A stretch of 64,000 nt of DNA from Cymbidium sinense (Eukaryota > Streptophyta > Magnoliopsida > Asparagales > Orchidaceae). The stretch covers positions 44,964-108,963 of the forward strand of contig JAKCPB010001425.1 in NCBI GenBank assembly GCA_021442155.1. The letters are read 5' to 3'. The position numbers and the translations under genes were made by a program. The notes under the pieces are model-generated. The model worked only from the letters and a program-made list of their open reading frames with translations. It did no database searches and was not told the origin of the DNA. Each line of letters opens with the position of its first letter. Within the stretch, counting starts at the first letter, position 1. Positions 1 to 12,131 of the stretch are shown here, one piece after another.

Positions 1-3000
1 AAACCTAAACTAAACCAAAAAATAAAATAAACCTAAGAATAAAACCTAAATAAAATAAAACTAAACATAAAATGAAAATAAAATAAACCTAAAATGAAAT
101 AAAATAAAAACTAAATAAAACCTAAACTTAAAAAATAAAATTCTAAAATAAATAAATAAATAAAAAATAAACCAAAAACCCTAAAAAAAAAAAAAGACTT
201 AAACCTAAACCAAAACTAAAAAAAAAAACCTAAATAAACATAAATAAACTAAACATGATAACCTAAACTAAATAAAATAAATTAAACTAAAATAAATTAA
301 ATCAAAACCAAAACAAAAAAAATAAACCTAAAAATAAACCTAAAATAAAACCTAAAACCTAAACCTAAAAAATGAAATAAAAACTAAAACCTAAATCTAA
401 AAATTAAAAATAAAATTTAAACCAAAAAAATAAAATTAAATTAAAACTAAACTAAAATAAATAAACTTAATATAAATAAACAAAACTAAATAAAATAAAA
501 ATAAACCTAAATAAATATAAAAAAATAAAACAAACTAAAATAAATAATTAAACTAAATAAATTAAATAAACCTAAACTAGACTTACTTAATTTAAGAAAA
601 ATAAATTAAAAAAACTAAACCCTAAATTGTAAATACTAAACCTAAAACCCTAAACTTAAATTTAAACCCAAAACTAAATAAACCTAACAAAATCAAACCT
701 AAATACTACTAAACCCAAACTTAAACCTAAAAAAAATAAACTAACTAAATCTAAACTCTAACCTAAACCTTAAACCCTAAACTAAACCTAAATAAAATTT
801 AAACAACCTAAACCTAATCTAAATTTAAACCCTAAACTAAACTAAACTAATTTTAAACCCTAAATAACTAAACCTAAACTAAACCCTAAACCTAAAACTT
901 AAAACCTAAACTCTAAACTATAAACCTAAACTTAAACCTAAACTAAACCTAAACCCTAAACCCTATAACCTAAGACTTAAACCCTAAACTAAACCTAAAC
1001 CCTAAACCCTAAACACTAAACCTTAAGTCATATACCCTAAAAAACCCTAAACGCTAAAACCTAAAAACCAAACCCTAAAATTAAATCCAAAACCCAAAAC
1101 TAATCTAAACCAAAACTATCCCTAAACCATAAACCCTAAACCCTAAAACCTAAAAACCTAAACCTAAACTAAATAAAACTTAAAAATAAAATAAACCCTA
1201 AACCCTAAACCTAAATAAAATAAAATAAAATAAAATAAAAACCTTAACTAAAACATAAACCTAAACCTAAAAATAAAATAAAATAAACTAATAAAAATAA
1301 ACTAACATAAAATAAATAAAAACCTAAACTAAACCAAAAATAAAATAACCTAAATAAAACCTAAAATAAAATAAAAACTAAACATACAATGAAAAAAAAA
1401 TAAACCTAAAATAAATAAAATAAAATAAAAGATAAAAACCTAAACCTAAAAAAGTAAACATTAATCTAAAACCTAAAAAAAATAAAAAATAAACCTAAAC
1501 CCCAAACTAAAAAAAAAAAGACTAAACCCAAATAAAAAAATAAAATAAACCTAAACCTAAACTAAAATAAAAACTAAAAATAAAACCTAACCTAATCTAA
1601 AATAAACTAAACCTAAACCTAGACCTAAACTAAATAATATAAATTAAACAAAAAATAAACTAAACTTAAACCTAAACGTAATAGAAAAAATAAAACCTAA
1701 AAATAAACCTAAAATAAAAACCTAAAACCTAAACCTAAAAAAATAAAATGAAAATTGAAACCTAAATCTAAAAATAAAAATTATAATCTAAACCTAAAAG
1801 ATAAAATAAAATTAAAACTAAACTAACATAAATAAACCTAATATAAATAAACTAAACTAAATAAAAAATAAAAAACCTAAATAAATATAAAAAAAATAAA
1901 ATAAACTAAAATAAATAAATAAACTAAATAAACCTAAACCTTAATTTAAGGAAAAATAAATTTAAAAAAAACTAAACCAATTATAAACCTAAACTCTAAA
2001 AAACCCTAAACCCTAAATCCTAAACCCTAAATCAAACCTCTAAACTTAATCCTAAACCCTTAACCCTAAACCTAAACCCTAAACCAAACACTAAAACCAT
2101 AAACTTAAACCTAAACTAAACCCTAAACTATAAACCCTAACCACTAAACCATAAACCTAAACCCTAAACCTTAAAACCATAAACTAAACCCTAAAGCCTA
2201 AACTAAACTCTAAATCCTAAAACCTACAACCCTAAATTAAATAAAACCCAAATCCTAAACCTAAACCTAAACCTAACCTAACTATAAACCCTAAACTAAA
2301 CCTAAATAAAACCTAAAACTAAACCTAAACTAAATAAACCTAAAATAAAATAAACCCTAAACCTAAACCTAAATAATAAAAATAAAATAAAATAAAACCT
2401 AAACTAAAAACCTAATAAACCTATAATAAAATAAAATAAATTAATAAAATAAATTAAAATAAATAAATAAAATCTAAACTAAACTAAATAATAAAATAAA
2501 CCTAAGAATAAAAACCTAAATAAAATAAACTAAACATATAATAAAAAAAAACTAAAATAAAATAAAATAAAACTAAATAAAAAAAAAATAAACCTTCAAA
2601 TAAACCTAAAAAAATAAAAATAAAATCTAAACTAAATTAAAAAAAAAAAAAAAACTAAACCTATAATAAAATAAAATAAACCTTAAATTAACTAAAATAA
2701 ATAAAACCTAAACCAAAACCTAAAATAAACTAAACCTAAACCTACACCTAAACTAAATAAGATAAATTAAACTAAAAATCAACTAAACTTGTACATAAAC
2801 CTAAACTAAAAAATAAAACCTAAAAATAAACCTAAAATAAAAACCTTAAACCTAAACCTAAAAAAAATAAAAAAAATGGAAACCTAAACCTAAAAATAAA
2901 AAAAATATAACCTAAACCTTAAAAATAAAATAAAAATAAACTAAACTAAAATAAAGAAACCTAATATAAATACACTAAACTAAATAAAAAAAAAAATAAA

Positions 3001-3754
3001 CCTAAATAAAATAAAAAAATAAAATAAACTAAAATAAATAAAAAATAAACTAAATAAACCCAAACCTATCTACATACTTAATTTAAGAAAAAAAATCAAT
3101 ATTAAAATAAACCCTAAACCATAAACCCTAAACCCTAAAAACCCTAAACCTTAAATCCTAAACCCTAAACCCCAAACCCTAAACCCTAAACTCTAAAACC
3201 CTAAACCTAAACTTAACCTCAACCCTAAACCAAACCCTAAACACTAAACCTAAACTAAAACTAAAAATAACCTAAACTAAACCTAACCCCTAAAATTTAA
3301 ACCATTAACCTAAACTAAAACCCTAAACCTACCAACTAAAATTAAACCTAAACTAAATGCCAAAACCTAAACCCTAAATAAACCTAAACTTAAACCTAAA
3401 ACTTAAACCTAAAAACCTAAACCTAAACCCTAAACAAACTAAAACCTAAACTTAAACCTAAACTCAAAACCTAAAGTTTAAACCTAAACCTAAACTCTAA
3501 AAACTCCCTCAACCCTAACCTAAACCCTAAACCTTAAATCTAAACATTAAATCTTAAACCCTAAACTAAACTAAATAAACCTACAAATAAAACCCTAAAA
3601 CTAAATCCAAAACCCAAATTCCTAAATCATAAACCCTAATCATAAACCCTAAACCTAATCTAAAACATAAACCCTAAAACTAAAAACTAAATAAATAAAT
3701 AATAAACCTAAACCCTAAAAGCTAATAAACATAATCTAAAAACCTAAACCCTAA
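1..3754. repeat. degenerate telomere-like array, block 1
   Basis: The stretch is built from CCTAAA/CCCTAAA units and TAAA(A) runs and has no gene. Three internal cycles are visible: TAAAA-type sequence, a boundary motif (571-600, 1932-1955, 3061-3090, each containing a version of TTACTTAATTTAAG), then near-canonical CCCTAAA sequence. The C-rich telomere strand is the + strand throughout. It could be a true subtelomeric satellite or a telomeric array degraded by sequencing error. The class assignment (plant TTTAGGG type) is secure from the 7-bp units, for example around 950-1030 and 3110-3200. Confidence 0.92.
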
Positions 3755-4177
3755 GAATGGGCAAACCTTTGATGAACATCACCATCAATGAGGTTCTAGA
3801 CCTGTTGGAGGCTAAGGCGAGGCAGTTATCATAGTGGTGGTGGGAGATCTAGGTTGGATATGGAGGTGGCAAAAAGTGACGAGGTTACATCCATGGTGGA
3901 GAGGGAGAGATCGTGGACATGATGGAGAATCACCACTGAGGTGGGAGTGGTTCTGATGGGAACTAAAAAAACTAATGAACGACCAATCCAATCTGCTGCT
4001 TATGGAACTGTGTCTTTATAGTAGAGACAATTCTAGTTATCTAAAGTTTTTTATTTGCTCTATGTTTGCTAATTTTTATCTATGCCATCGCTTATGTCTT
4101 AGAAAACTTGGTGTGCAACTTAGTTTATAAAATTGAAAGAAGAAATGTTGAATCTAAATTTAGTCTATTTTAAAAAA
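3755..4177 (+). pseudogene. GRP copy 1: 3' end of glycine-rich RNA-binding protein gene
   Basis: This is a 5'-truncated relic of a plant GR-RBP of the GRP7 type, proteins that bind RNA through one RRM followed by a Gly-rich tail. It starts at the end of the RRM (NGQ-x-LDGRNITIN, here damaged). It runs through codons for a GGGG/YGGG/NHGGG tail and stops at TAA 3964-3966 after the codons for SDGN. About 200 bp of former 3' UTR follow, with landmarks 'gtctttatagtagagac', 'cttagaaaacttggtgtg' and 'gaagaaatgttgaatct', and then an A-run that merges into CCCTAAA. Frameshifts break the tail, so no protein is expected. Sequence on both sides is telomere-like. The same element recurs ten more times in this window. 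Confidence 0.85.
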
Positions 4178-5284
4178 ACCCTAAACCCTAAACCTAAAAC
4201 CCTAACTAAAAAAATAACAAAACTCATAAACCCTAAACCTTAAACCCTAAATCCAATAAGCTACAACCCTAAACATGAAACACTAAACCCCAAACCCTAA
4301 ACTTTAAACCCTAAACCCAAAAACCTAAAAACCTAAGCCTAAACTAAATAAAACCTAAAAAAAAATAAAAAAACATAAACTTAATATAAATAAAAATAAT
4401 AAAATAAAAATAAGAACTAATATCTAAACCTAAACCTAAACCTAAACTAAAACATAAAAAATAAAATAAAAGAAAAAAATAAAAACTAAACTAAATAAAA
4501 TAAATAAAACTTAAACTAAATTAAAATAAAATAAACCTAAAAATAAAAACTAAAATAAAATAAAACTAAACCTAAAATAAAATAAAATAAACCTAAAAAA
4601 ATAAAATAAAAACTTAAACATAAATCTTAAAATAAAAAATAAAATTTATAAAATAAAATAAAAATATAATTAAAATAAAAAATAAACCTAAACCTAAACC
4701 TAAAAAATTAACTAAAATAAAAATCCTAAAAAAAAATAAACCTAAAATAAATAAACCAAACTAAATAAAAATAAAAATAAACCTAAATAAAAATAAAAAA
4801 TAAAATAAAATAAATAAAAAATAAACTAAGTAAACTAAATAAACCTAAACCTATCAATTTACTTAATTCACAAAAATAAGACAAAAAATAAAATAAATAA
4901 ATAAAAAAAAACTTAAACCCTAAATCCTAAAGCTTAAACACTAAAAACCCTGAACCCTAAATCCTAAATCTAAACCCTCAACCCTGAACCCTAAACCCTA
5001 AAACCTAAACCTTAAACCCTAAACTGAAAACCTACAACTCTAAACCCTAAACCTTAAGCCCTAAATGCTAAAATACCCTAAACCCTAAACCCTAAATCTT
5101 AAACCCTAAACTAAAACCTAAAAAAAACTTAAACCCTAAAAAAACCCTAAATCTTAAACTACCTAACCCTAAACCTTACACTAACCCTAAACCTAAACCT
5201 TAAACCCAATAAACCTAAACCCTAAAAGCTAACCTAAACCATAAACCCTAAACCTTAATCATAAACCCTAAACCCTAATTTTTA
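4178..5284. repeat. degenerate telomere-like array, block 2
   Basis: Near-canonical CCCTAAA at 4178-4330, TAAAA-type at 4330-4845, boundary motif at 4845-4880 (CTATCAATTTACTTAATTC), then near-canonical repeats up to the LINE start. No gene is visible. Confidence 0.9.
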
Positions 5285-5299
5285 ATAATTTTGGTTTGG

Positions 5300-5640
5300 A
5301 TTTCTCTCCCCAATATGGGAATCCATTTTATTAACCATCAATTCCTTTTTGTTATGGGTGCTTTATTTGGTCAGTTTTTTTCAAATTGATTAGCATCGAC
5401 TATGAAATCTCATCCTTCAATTGCTAAAATCCTTGTTAAATTGGACATTAACAAGAAACACCCCAAAGAAATGTAGTTGGGATCTAAAAATTAAGGTTAC
5501 ATGCAAAGAATTGAATTTGAAAATTTCCATGTCTTTTGTTCTCACTATAAAATCCATGAGCACGATAATTCTGAATGTTTCATTCTTCATCCTCACCTTA
5601 AAAAAAAATCCTATTAAGGAAACTTGTTCCTAACCCTAGG
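5300..5640 (+). pseudogene. LINE ORF1 remnant (DUF4283 end plus zinc-knuckle-like motif)
   Basis: Across shifted frames the reading matches the C-terminal part of plant LINE ORF1, the nucleic-acid-binding protein that coats element RNA. It shows a DUF4283-like segment (IDYEI, LVKLDINKKHPKE) followed by FCSHYKIHEHDNSECFILHPHL. The knuckle has the spacing C-x2-[C]-x4-H-x4-C, but the second cysteine is Tyr (TAT) here. At least two frameshifts make it non-functional. The region 5640-6250 continues as low-complexity ORF1 tail without recognisable domains. Confidence 0.7.
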
Positions 5641-6309
5641 TCGACCATTAAATATAAAAGTACTTTGGAAAAAAGGATTCTTTGAATGTTTCAAATAAGG
5701 CTAATTTACCTTTCACTTCTAAGCAATTGAAGGCTTCTAATGTGAACAATAATAGCTTTTATAAACTTTTGAATGAGAATTTTGTTTCCTGATTCAATCC
5801 TTGCATCCTTACTAGCTTTGATATATAAAATGAAGCTTTAATGGAGAACATAAATGAAGAATTTAATACTATGCATCATTCTAATTCAATGGTGAATATG
5901 GTTTTTAATACCTCATGATAATCGTTGATAAACTTGATTCCATATTCCAAATTTAGATGATTTAGCTTCTCAAAAGATTTGCTTTTATCTAATAATTTGG
6001 TTAATGATGAGGAAGGTTTTGGTGTTCCCACTTGCCTTCTTAATAAATCTTTCCCTCCCTTATTATTCTCACTCATTTATCTTTAAATTCTAGTGTCTTG
6101 AAGATAATTCTTCTCAGAGATCCTAAATCTATGATTAATGTTGCTAAATCTATGATGAGATGATAAACTTATATATGGAGATGATTTCTAAATCATTATT
6201 TAAAATATTTTATGAATGAAAAATGAAACTTCCACTTTATATTCAAGAGAAAAAATAAAAATTCTTTTCTATTGCCCTTACCTTCTCTCAATTAACTATC
6301 CCCCCCCCC

Positions 6310-7040
6310 TTTCTTTTCTTTACGTTTAATTTTAATTTCCAATGTTAGATTGATACCCTCTCTATTCATAACCATATAAATATTTTCATATCCATAATAT
6401 TTGCTTACTTATTATTCTTGAGCCATTTATTCATGCTAATAAAATTAACCATGTTGCTAAAATGATCAATTTCAATAAACTTTTTTGTAATGTTAGTAAT
6501 AAGATTTGGTTTTTTTGGAATAACTTTATAAACATTTCTATTCTTGATGATTTTCATCAAGTTGTCAATGCTCAAATCTCTTATGGTGGTTATTGTGTTT
6601 TGGGCTCTTCTGTTTATGCATCTTGTAATAGATCTGGTAGAAATCTTCTTTGGGATAACTTGACTAATTTTGCCACCTCACACTAAACCTTGGTTTGTTG
6701 GTGGTGATTTCAACACTATTTTGTTCTCTTTTGAATGAAGTGGTGGTTGCTCTCTAATATTCATTCCATGGAAGAATTTTCCAAGATGATCCTTGATTGC
6801 AATTTTAATAATATTGGTTTTAAAGGTTCTAATTATACTTGGCAAAACTCTAGACTTTGGCAAAGGTTGGACAGATTCTTTTAATACTCATTGGATTACT
6901 CAATGGCCTATTACTTCTATAGATCATTTTAGAACATTGTTTGATCATGCTCTTCTTTTGGTTTCTATTAAAATAATTCTAATAGATTAAAGAATTTCTC
7001 CATTTACATTTCAAACATGTGGATTCAACATATTAATGTT
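6310..7040 (+). pseudogene. LINE ORF2 endonuclease (APE-like) remnant
   Basis: This is the N-terminal endonuclease of LINE ORF2, which nicks target DNA to prime reverse transcription. Visible landmarks in order are 'NKIWFFW' (near 6500), 'KPWFVGGDFNTI' (6686-6720, matching the W-x-x-GGDFN signature), 'NNIGFKGSNYTWQN' (near 6805-6850) and 'FDHALLLVSI' (6939-6968, the position of the SDH signature, with Phe for Ser). A stop after FATSH at 6684 and at least two frameshifts disable it. The copy at 29.1-29.8 kb matches closely. Confidence 0.8.
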
Positions 7041-7351
7041 GACCTCACTTTTAAATTAAGTTCTCAACCTCCTCTTCTTAGACCTAGGGATCTTCTAAAC
7101 ATTAAGACTTCCTTAGTCATAAGAAACTTTTAGTGATTAGGTGAACACTTAACCTAAACCTAGAGACTTTGAAAAGTTAATCATAGGATTAGGCTAAGTG
7201 CCTGGGATTAAGGGAGACTCACCTACTAGCCTAAATTTGACCAATGTTCACCTTCTCAAACCAAACCTCAAATTCAATTCAAATATAAAAAATAAATTTA
7301 AATCCAAATCAAATGATTGAAGCCCATGAGTGAATCCAAAATTGCAATGAA

Positions 7352-7380
<29 letters not shown>
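7352..7380. repeat. (GA)n microsatellite
   Basis: About 13 consecutive AG dinucleotides end in GAGGGAG. The reverse complement of this tract matches the TC tract at 7793-7830, about 410 bp downstream. Confidence 0.97.
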
Positions 7381-7382
<2 letters not shown>

Positions 7383-7790
7383 TTAAACCAGTTCTAAACA
7401 TTAAAAAAAATTTATTCAGAATTAAATAAAAATAAAAACTAAAAATAAATGTTATATATATAATATATTAACCATTAAATCAAAATAATTAATTTATCAA
7501 ATTATGAATCCATATTATCAATAATTATTAATCATAATTAAAATTATCTTATTTTATACACAACTTATAAATTTTCATTCAATTATTTACTAAAGTTATT
7601 AAAATTATGTAAAACTTTTAAAATGATTTTTTAAAAAATCACGTTTCACCAAATTTTAAAAAAATGTGAAAAAGACAAAACTATTAAATGACCTACTCCT
7701 TGCTAATTTATGTGATCATGATAACACATAAAAAATTCAAAAAAAAGAAATAAAAGGGGAATGTGGGAGAAGTTGAGCATGTAGGACAAA

Positions 7791-7792
<2 letters not shown>
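7381..7792. other. AT-rich spacer between opposed microsatellites
   Basis: This is about 410 bp of very AT-rich sequence (runs such as ATATATATAATATATTAA near 7450-7470) with no gene or recognised repeat. The GA and TC tracts at its ends are complementary and could pair as the stem of a large loop. Confidence 0.6.

Positions 7793-7830
<38 letters not shown>
7793..7830. repeat. (TC)n microsatellite
   Basis: This is a perfect run of about 19 TC dinucleotides. It lies inside a short open frame that encodes only Leu-Ser repeats and is not a gene. Confidence 0.98.
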
Positions 7831-7833
<3 letters not shown>

Positions 7834-8406
7834 TAGTAGAAAAATGACACACTATAAAAAAATAAGGCCCCATCTTTTTTCTCATCTCCTTTCAGGTAAG
7901 AGAAGTCGAAGCCCACTCTTTCCTACTTCACTTAAGAGCAGCTCGCCCATCCCAACTGGCCCTAAGAAAATAAAAAATAAAAAATCTCTCTGAGCACCTC
8001 TCCCCCGTTGGACGCAAAGCCAAAAGTGAACTCTCCCTCACATCCATCTCTTCCTCTCAACCAAGTGAAGCCTAGCTGACCCAAAGATCCACACCTTCCC
8101 TCTAGAAGTTCTCTCTTCCCTCACTTTCCAAAATTGAGACATAGTAGCATGTAGTATCTGATCGAGACTTCCTTGATCCCAACTAGCCCCATAAATTACC
8201 TACAAAAAAGAACATGAGACATCCCATGAATTTTCTATTGATCGATTGAACCATGCCACTCACATGGCCTAGCCACAAGTGAACTCTCCCTCTATGCCTC
8301 CATCCTCTTTCATAAAGACCACTACTTTCTAGCCCCAAGCATCGGTCCTATTCTTCATCGCTTCTCCCATTGCATCATCGGTACAAAGAGCCCCTTTGAA
8401 GGTCTC

Positions 8407-9285
8407 CGGTGGATGGTTCTCTGGATTCAATGTGAAGATTAATCCCTACCTAAAGTTGTCAAGGCCATTGATTTGGTCCTCCACGAGCCCACTGTTGAGG
8501 TCTCAATGGAGATCTGAAGAAGATCCGTAAGATCATAGATGACATGATTGCTCATGTAGAAGGCCCCTAGTGTCAACCTCCATAGATTGGTATTCCTTTG
8601 AGGGAAATGAGCTTAGTGAACATGGAATAGGAGCAAGTATTGATGAAAAGATGTAGGATTTAATTTCCCTGAAAGCCATCTTCAATGATCTACAAAAATT
8701 CCAAATCAAAGGCACTGCTGGTAGCACCTGGAGGGTTCTTTAATGATCTATAGTGGTATGCTCAGCTTCTAGAGGCTTTTGAACCTATTATTCTCAATAC
8801 CCTAAGACATCATATATATATAATCTAGGTGAAGATTATTATTCTTGAAGAAACAAAGGAATACATTAGCTATGCTCCTAAGAGTGAAACTGATGCACAA
8901 GACCATCGACCTTTTGATCTGCTAGTAATAATTAATCCAAAGCTTCAGAAGAAGGGAAGCAAAACTTGCTTTATTCTTTGAAAGATGTTTGAGCATTGAT
9001 GGATTTAGAGCTATGGTAGAGCGACATCTACAGGTGGAGGTGACAAGTCATGATCATTTTGGTCAACCTATCAAAATTTCTACTTCTGGATGGATGGCTC
9101 GCATATTACAGCATGAGTTTGATCATCTGAATGGGACTATATATGTGGATAAGATTGTTCTGAGAACATTCAAAAAAGTCAAGAATCTAGATTTGCCTCT
9201 TCCAGTAGGATGCCTAAAGCCAAGTGTCTATGAGAAAGTGAGGAGGAAGGAAACCATAGGAGAAAATAAAAAGAATGATAGCTGA
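8407..9285 (+). pseudogene. peptide deformylase (organellar PDF1A-like), broken
   Basis: Peptide deformylase removes the N-formyl group from new proteins in mitochondria and plastids. The relic begins with codons for GGWFSGFNVKINPYLK (8407-8460), then VVKAIDLVLHEP (~8458-8493), then KIIDDMIAH near 8530. The region of motif 1 (GxGLAAPQ) is degraded with in-frame stops before IGIPLR (~8587-8607). After a ~220-bp unmatched stretch, homology resumes with [16 protein letters not shown] (~8835-8885), [18 protein letters not shown] (8974-9027, motif 2 EGCLS with Arg for Gly) and [16 protein letters not shown] (9106-9153, motif 3 HExxH intact, His near 9112). The last open frame runs from 8989 to TGA at 9283-9285. 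Frameshifts and stops make it a pseudogene. The 8608-8827 gap may be an old intron or an insertion, which would argue against a processed copy. Confidence 0.85.
8989..9285 (+). CDS. longest open remnant of the PDF1A-like pseudogene (98 codons)
   Basis: This is the C-terminal third of a deformylase in one frame. CLSIDG stands at the start and the metal-binding HEFDH at about residues 42-46. The conserved C-terminal LDLPLPVGC follows, then a non-conserved Lys/Glu-rich tail to TGA. The frame has no ATG at its start (TTG at 8989) and is open a little further upstream to about 8953. It lacks motif 1, so it could not make an active enzyme alone. It is listed because it is the only frame in the insert with clear protein homology. 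Confidence 0.6.
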   Translation: MSIDGFRAMVERHLQVEVTSHDHFGQPIKISTSGWMARILQHEFDHLNGTIYVDKIVLRTFKKVKNLDLPLPVGCLKPSVYEKVRRKETIGENKKNDS

Positions 9286-11113
9286 AGTATTGATCCAACC
9301 CAACAAGCACCTCAATAGGGCTTTATTTCTTCCAAATGAAGCCACCTCTTGGTCGGAATCCATCAGACATTAGCTCTGATGAGGTATAATTCTAAAAGCC
9401 TTAGGGATCTCATGTTTGATGTGTGTAAGCATCATTAGATCCAACCTTTAGAGCCCGTGCACTTTACTTTTAATCCTTTCAATGAGAGTTTAGACAAAAG
9501 TAAGACTATTCATTTTATGTGTTTGAAGTGAATAGTTTTGATTAGTCAATAGCAAGTGATTTGATTGACCTATCAAGCCATGATTAACTCATGTGCCATT
9601 TGATCTTTGATCGAATGATCACGATTAATCTAATATTTTATTTTTTATTAAATTTAATCAGATCCAAAAAAATGGAGTTAATCAATCTTTAGAAAAAAAA
9701 GAAAGAAATATGTGATCAAACAAATTCCAAAAAATGTACAAATTAAATTATCATAAAATTTAAGTAAAACTTTGTATAAAAAAAAAAATTAACTAAACCA
9801 ATAACATTATAAATATTATAATCAAATATAAAAAGTTATTTGAACATAATTTATTAATGTCAATTATAAAAATCAATTTAATCCTAAATCTTTATATATT
9901 GATCGTAAAAGTCAAAAAGAAAATTTAGTTATAAGACATATCCTTAATTATAATTAATTTAACTATTAATTACAATTGACTAAGCTTTATTTGATTAGTT
10001 ATTCATATAAAATATTAGAGCAAAATGATTAGGACTTCTTTCCTAATTATTTCCTATAATTTATTTCATTAAAAGATTGGATTTATGAAATATGATTGGG
10101 ACCTCTTCCCAACCCATTCCTTAAATCTATTTCATTTGGAGGATAATTAATCAATTTGGCAAATTAAGTAAGAGAAATTAATTAATTAATTATTTCATTA
10201 ATCAAATCAAAATTATAATCATATCTGATCTTCATTAATTAATTCATGGATAGATCTTTAGGTGTTTAATAGCTAAAGAGAGTTAATGAAATTATGATTT
10301 ACCCATAGTGTTGGAAATCATAAAAGTAATTAATTAAGTTTAATCTAATTAGTCAATAATTGTGAGCTAATTGCATTAGGCCCTTTCATTTCTTAGGATC
10401 ATTGTAAGTTTTTTACATGCATATCATGTTGGCTCATAATAATTTAATTAATTACTTTAAAGTAACATAAAAGTTAAAGTTAATTAGGATTTAATGCATA
10501 TTACAACCTAATTAATCCATAAAATCCACTAATTACATTTTATTAAACCAAATCAATTCACAAACATGGGAATGGGTTAGGATCAACAAACTTTCCTTCA
10601 TTTCATTAAATCAAATCAAACATAAAAGTTAAAAGTGACATAAGAAACTTTGATTTGCTTGAAATGTTTTTATTTGATATGATTGTCCTTAGAATTAATT
10701 TAATTGAATTAAATCATGTGTTTATGTTTAGTTATTACTCCATTCATATTAAATGTTGTATGTCATTTGATTCATGCATTCATCTTTTGCAAAATTAACT
10801 AAATCAAATGGTTCCCTTTATGTCAAGCTTGCATGTGTTGATTTTATTTAATATAAGTTTTCTATTATCACTATTAAACCAAAGTTATTTTCAAAGTTTA
10901 TAAGTCAACTACAACATAGTGATAATATTTATAAATATTTATAAGCTTGCATGTGTTTATATGGCTTAGAACATGTGATATGGAGTTCTCTTTCTTTAGT
11001 CTATATGAATTTACATAAAGTTTGAATGTTAATAAGTGTATAGTCCATTTGAAAAGGACACAACATTTGTTTGAATTCATTCCAATGTATTTCTATGTTT
11101 GAATTTAGATAGA
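9286..11113. other. AT-rich intergenic DNA, nothing recognised
   Basis: The sequence is mostly A and T with many TTAATTAA-type stretches (for example 10175-10215). No open frame above noise, no RNA gene and no transposon ends could be seen on either strand. Confidence 0.6.
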
Positions 11114-12131
11114 ACTTTAGCTCAGATGTATAAATAATTCAATTGAAAGAAATATAATTTTTGCATGATTTTCCATTCTTGTAGTCACTTGTACATTCAT
11201 GTGTATTCAAGAATAGTGGATATATCTAGTCTAGACATTCCGGGATGCAAGGATTTAAGTATCCCCAAGGAGGTCTTTACCTCACCCCCTTAGTATAACA
11301 ATGGTGAAGTATCTGCTTAAAACTTTTATATATTTGTATGTGCATTTAGCTAATGAATGAAAATCTTCTTTTCAACTTTAGCTCAAATGTATGAATACTT
11401 CAATTGAAAGAAATACAACTTTTGCATGATTTTTAATTTTTGTAATCACTTGTACATTCATGTGTATTCAAGAATAGTGGGTATATCTAGTTTGGACATA
11501 GGGATGCAAGGTTTTAAGTAGCCCCAATGAGGTCTTTACCACCGCCTAGTTTAACAATGGCAACTTAAAACTTTTATACACTTGTATGTGCAGTTAGCTA
11601 ATGAATGAACATCTCCTTTTCAAGTTTATCTCACATGTATAAATAATTCAATTGAGAGAAATATAAATTTTGCATGATTTTCCATTCTTGTAGTCACTTA
11701 TACATTCATGTGTATTCAAGAATAGTGGGTATATCTAGTTTGGACATTAGGGATGCAAGGCTTTAAGTAGCCCCAATGAGGTCTTTACCTCACTCCCCTA
11801 GTTTAACAATGGCAAAGTATCCACTTAAAACTTATATACACTTGTATGTGCATTTAGCTAATGAATAAAATCTCATTTTTCAACTTTAGTTCACATGTAT
11901 AAATAATTCAATTGAAATAAATAACTTGTGCATGATTTTCCATTCTTGTAGTCATTTGTACATTCATGTGTATTCAAGAATAGTGGGTATCTAATTAGAC
12001 TGGGATGCAAGGCTTTTAAGTTGCCCCAAGGAGGTCTTTATCTCATTCCCTAGTTTAACAATGGAAAGTATCTTAAAACTTTGATACACTTGTATGTGCA
12101 TTTAGCTAATAAATTGAAATCTCAATTTCTA
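11114..12131. repeat. minisatellite, four units of ~248-261 bp
   Basis: Four head-to-tail units begin at about 11114, 11375, 11623 and 11883, each at a variant of ACTTTAGCTCACATGTAT. Each unit carries the same ordered landmarks: 'ttcaattgaaagaaat', 'gcatgattttccattcttg', 'tacattcatgtgtattcaag', 'gggatgcaagg', 'gaggtctttacctca' and 'cttgtatgtgcatttagc'. Units differ by substitutions and short indels. No conserved reading frame crosses them. Confidence 0.93.

Larger units (their letters stand above)
5285..7040 (+). mobile_element. LINE-1 copy I, 5' portion (interrupted at 7040)
   Basis: This is a 5'-truncated, frameshifted plant L1-type non-LTR retrotransposon. It contains the second half of ORF1 and most of the endonuclease. 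It aligns by eye with the LINE at 28.5-35.2 kb through ~7040, where the match stops in the middle of the reading frame after TATTAATGTT. The match resumes at 14568, so this portion and 14568-19838 are one element split by a later insertion. The combined length is about 7.0 kb, close to the 6.7 kb of the second copy. The 5' edge abuts CCCTAAA repeats. A run of ten C lies at 6300-6309 between ORF1 and the endonuclease. Confidence 0.9.

Noticed and set aside
1..3754. A functional chromosome end
   Set aside because: The repeats are too degenerate and continue with unrelated sequence throughout the window. Subtelomeric or interstitial position is more likely, and orientation relative to a chromosome end cannot be judged.
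7763..7993. 76-codon frame with a Leu-Ser repeat
   Set aside because: The repeat is only the (TC)n microsatellite; the rest shows no homology I recognise.
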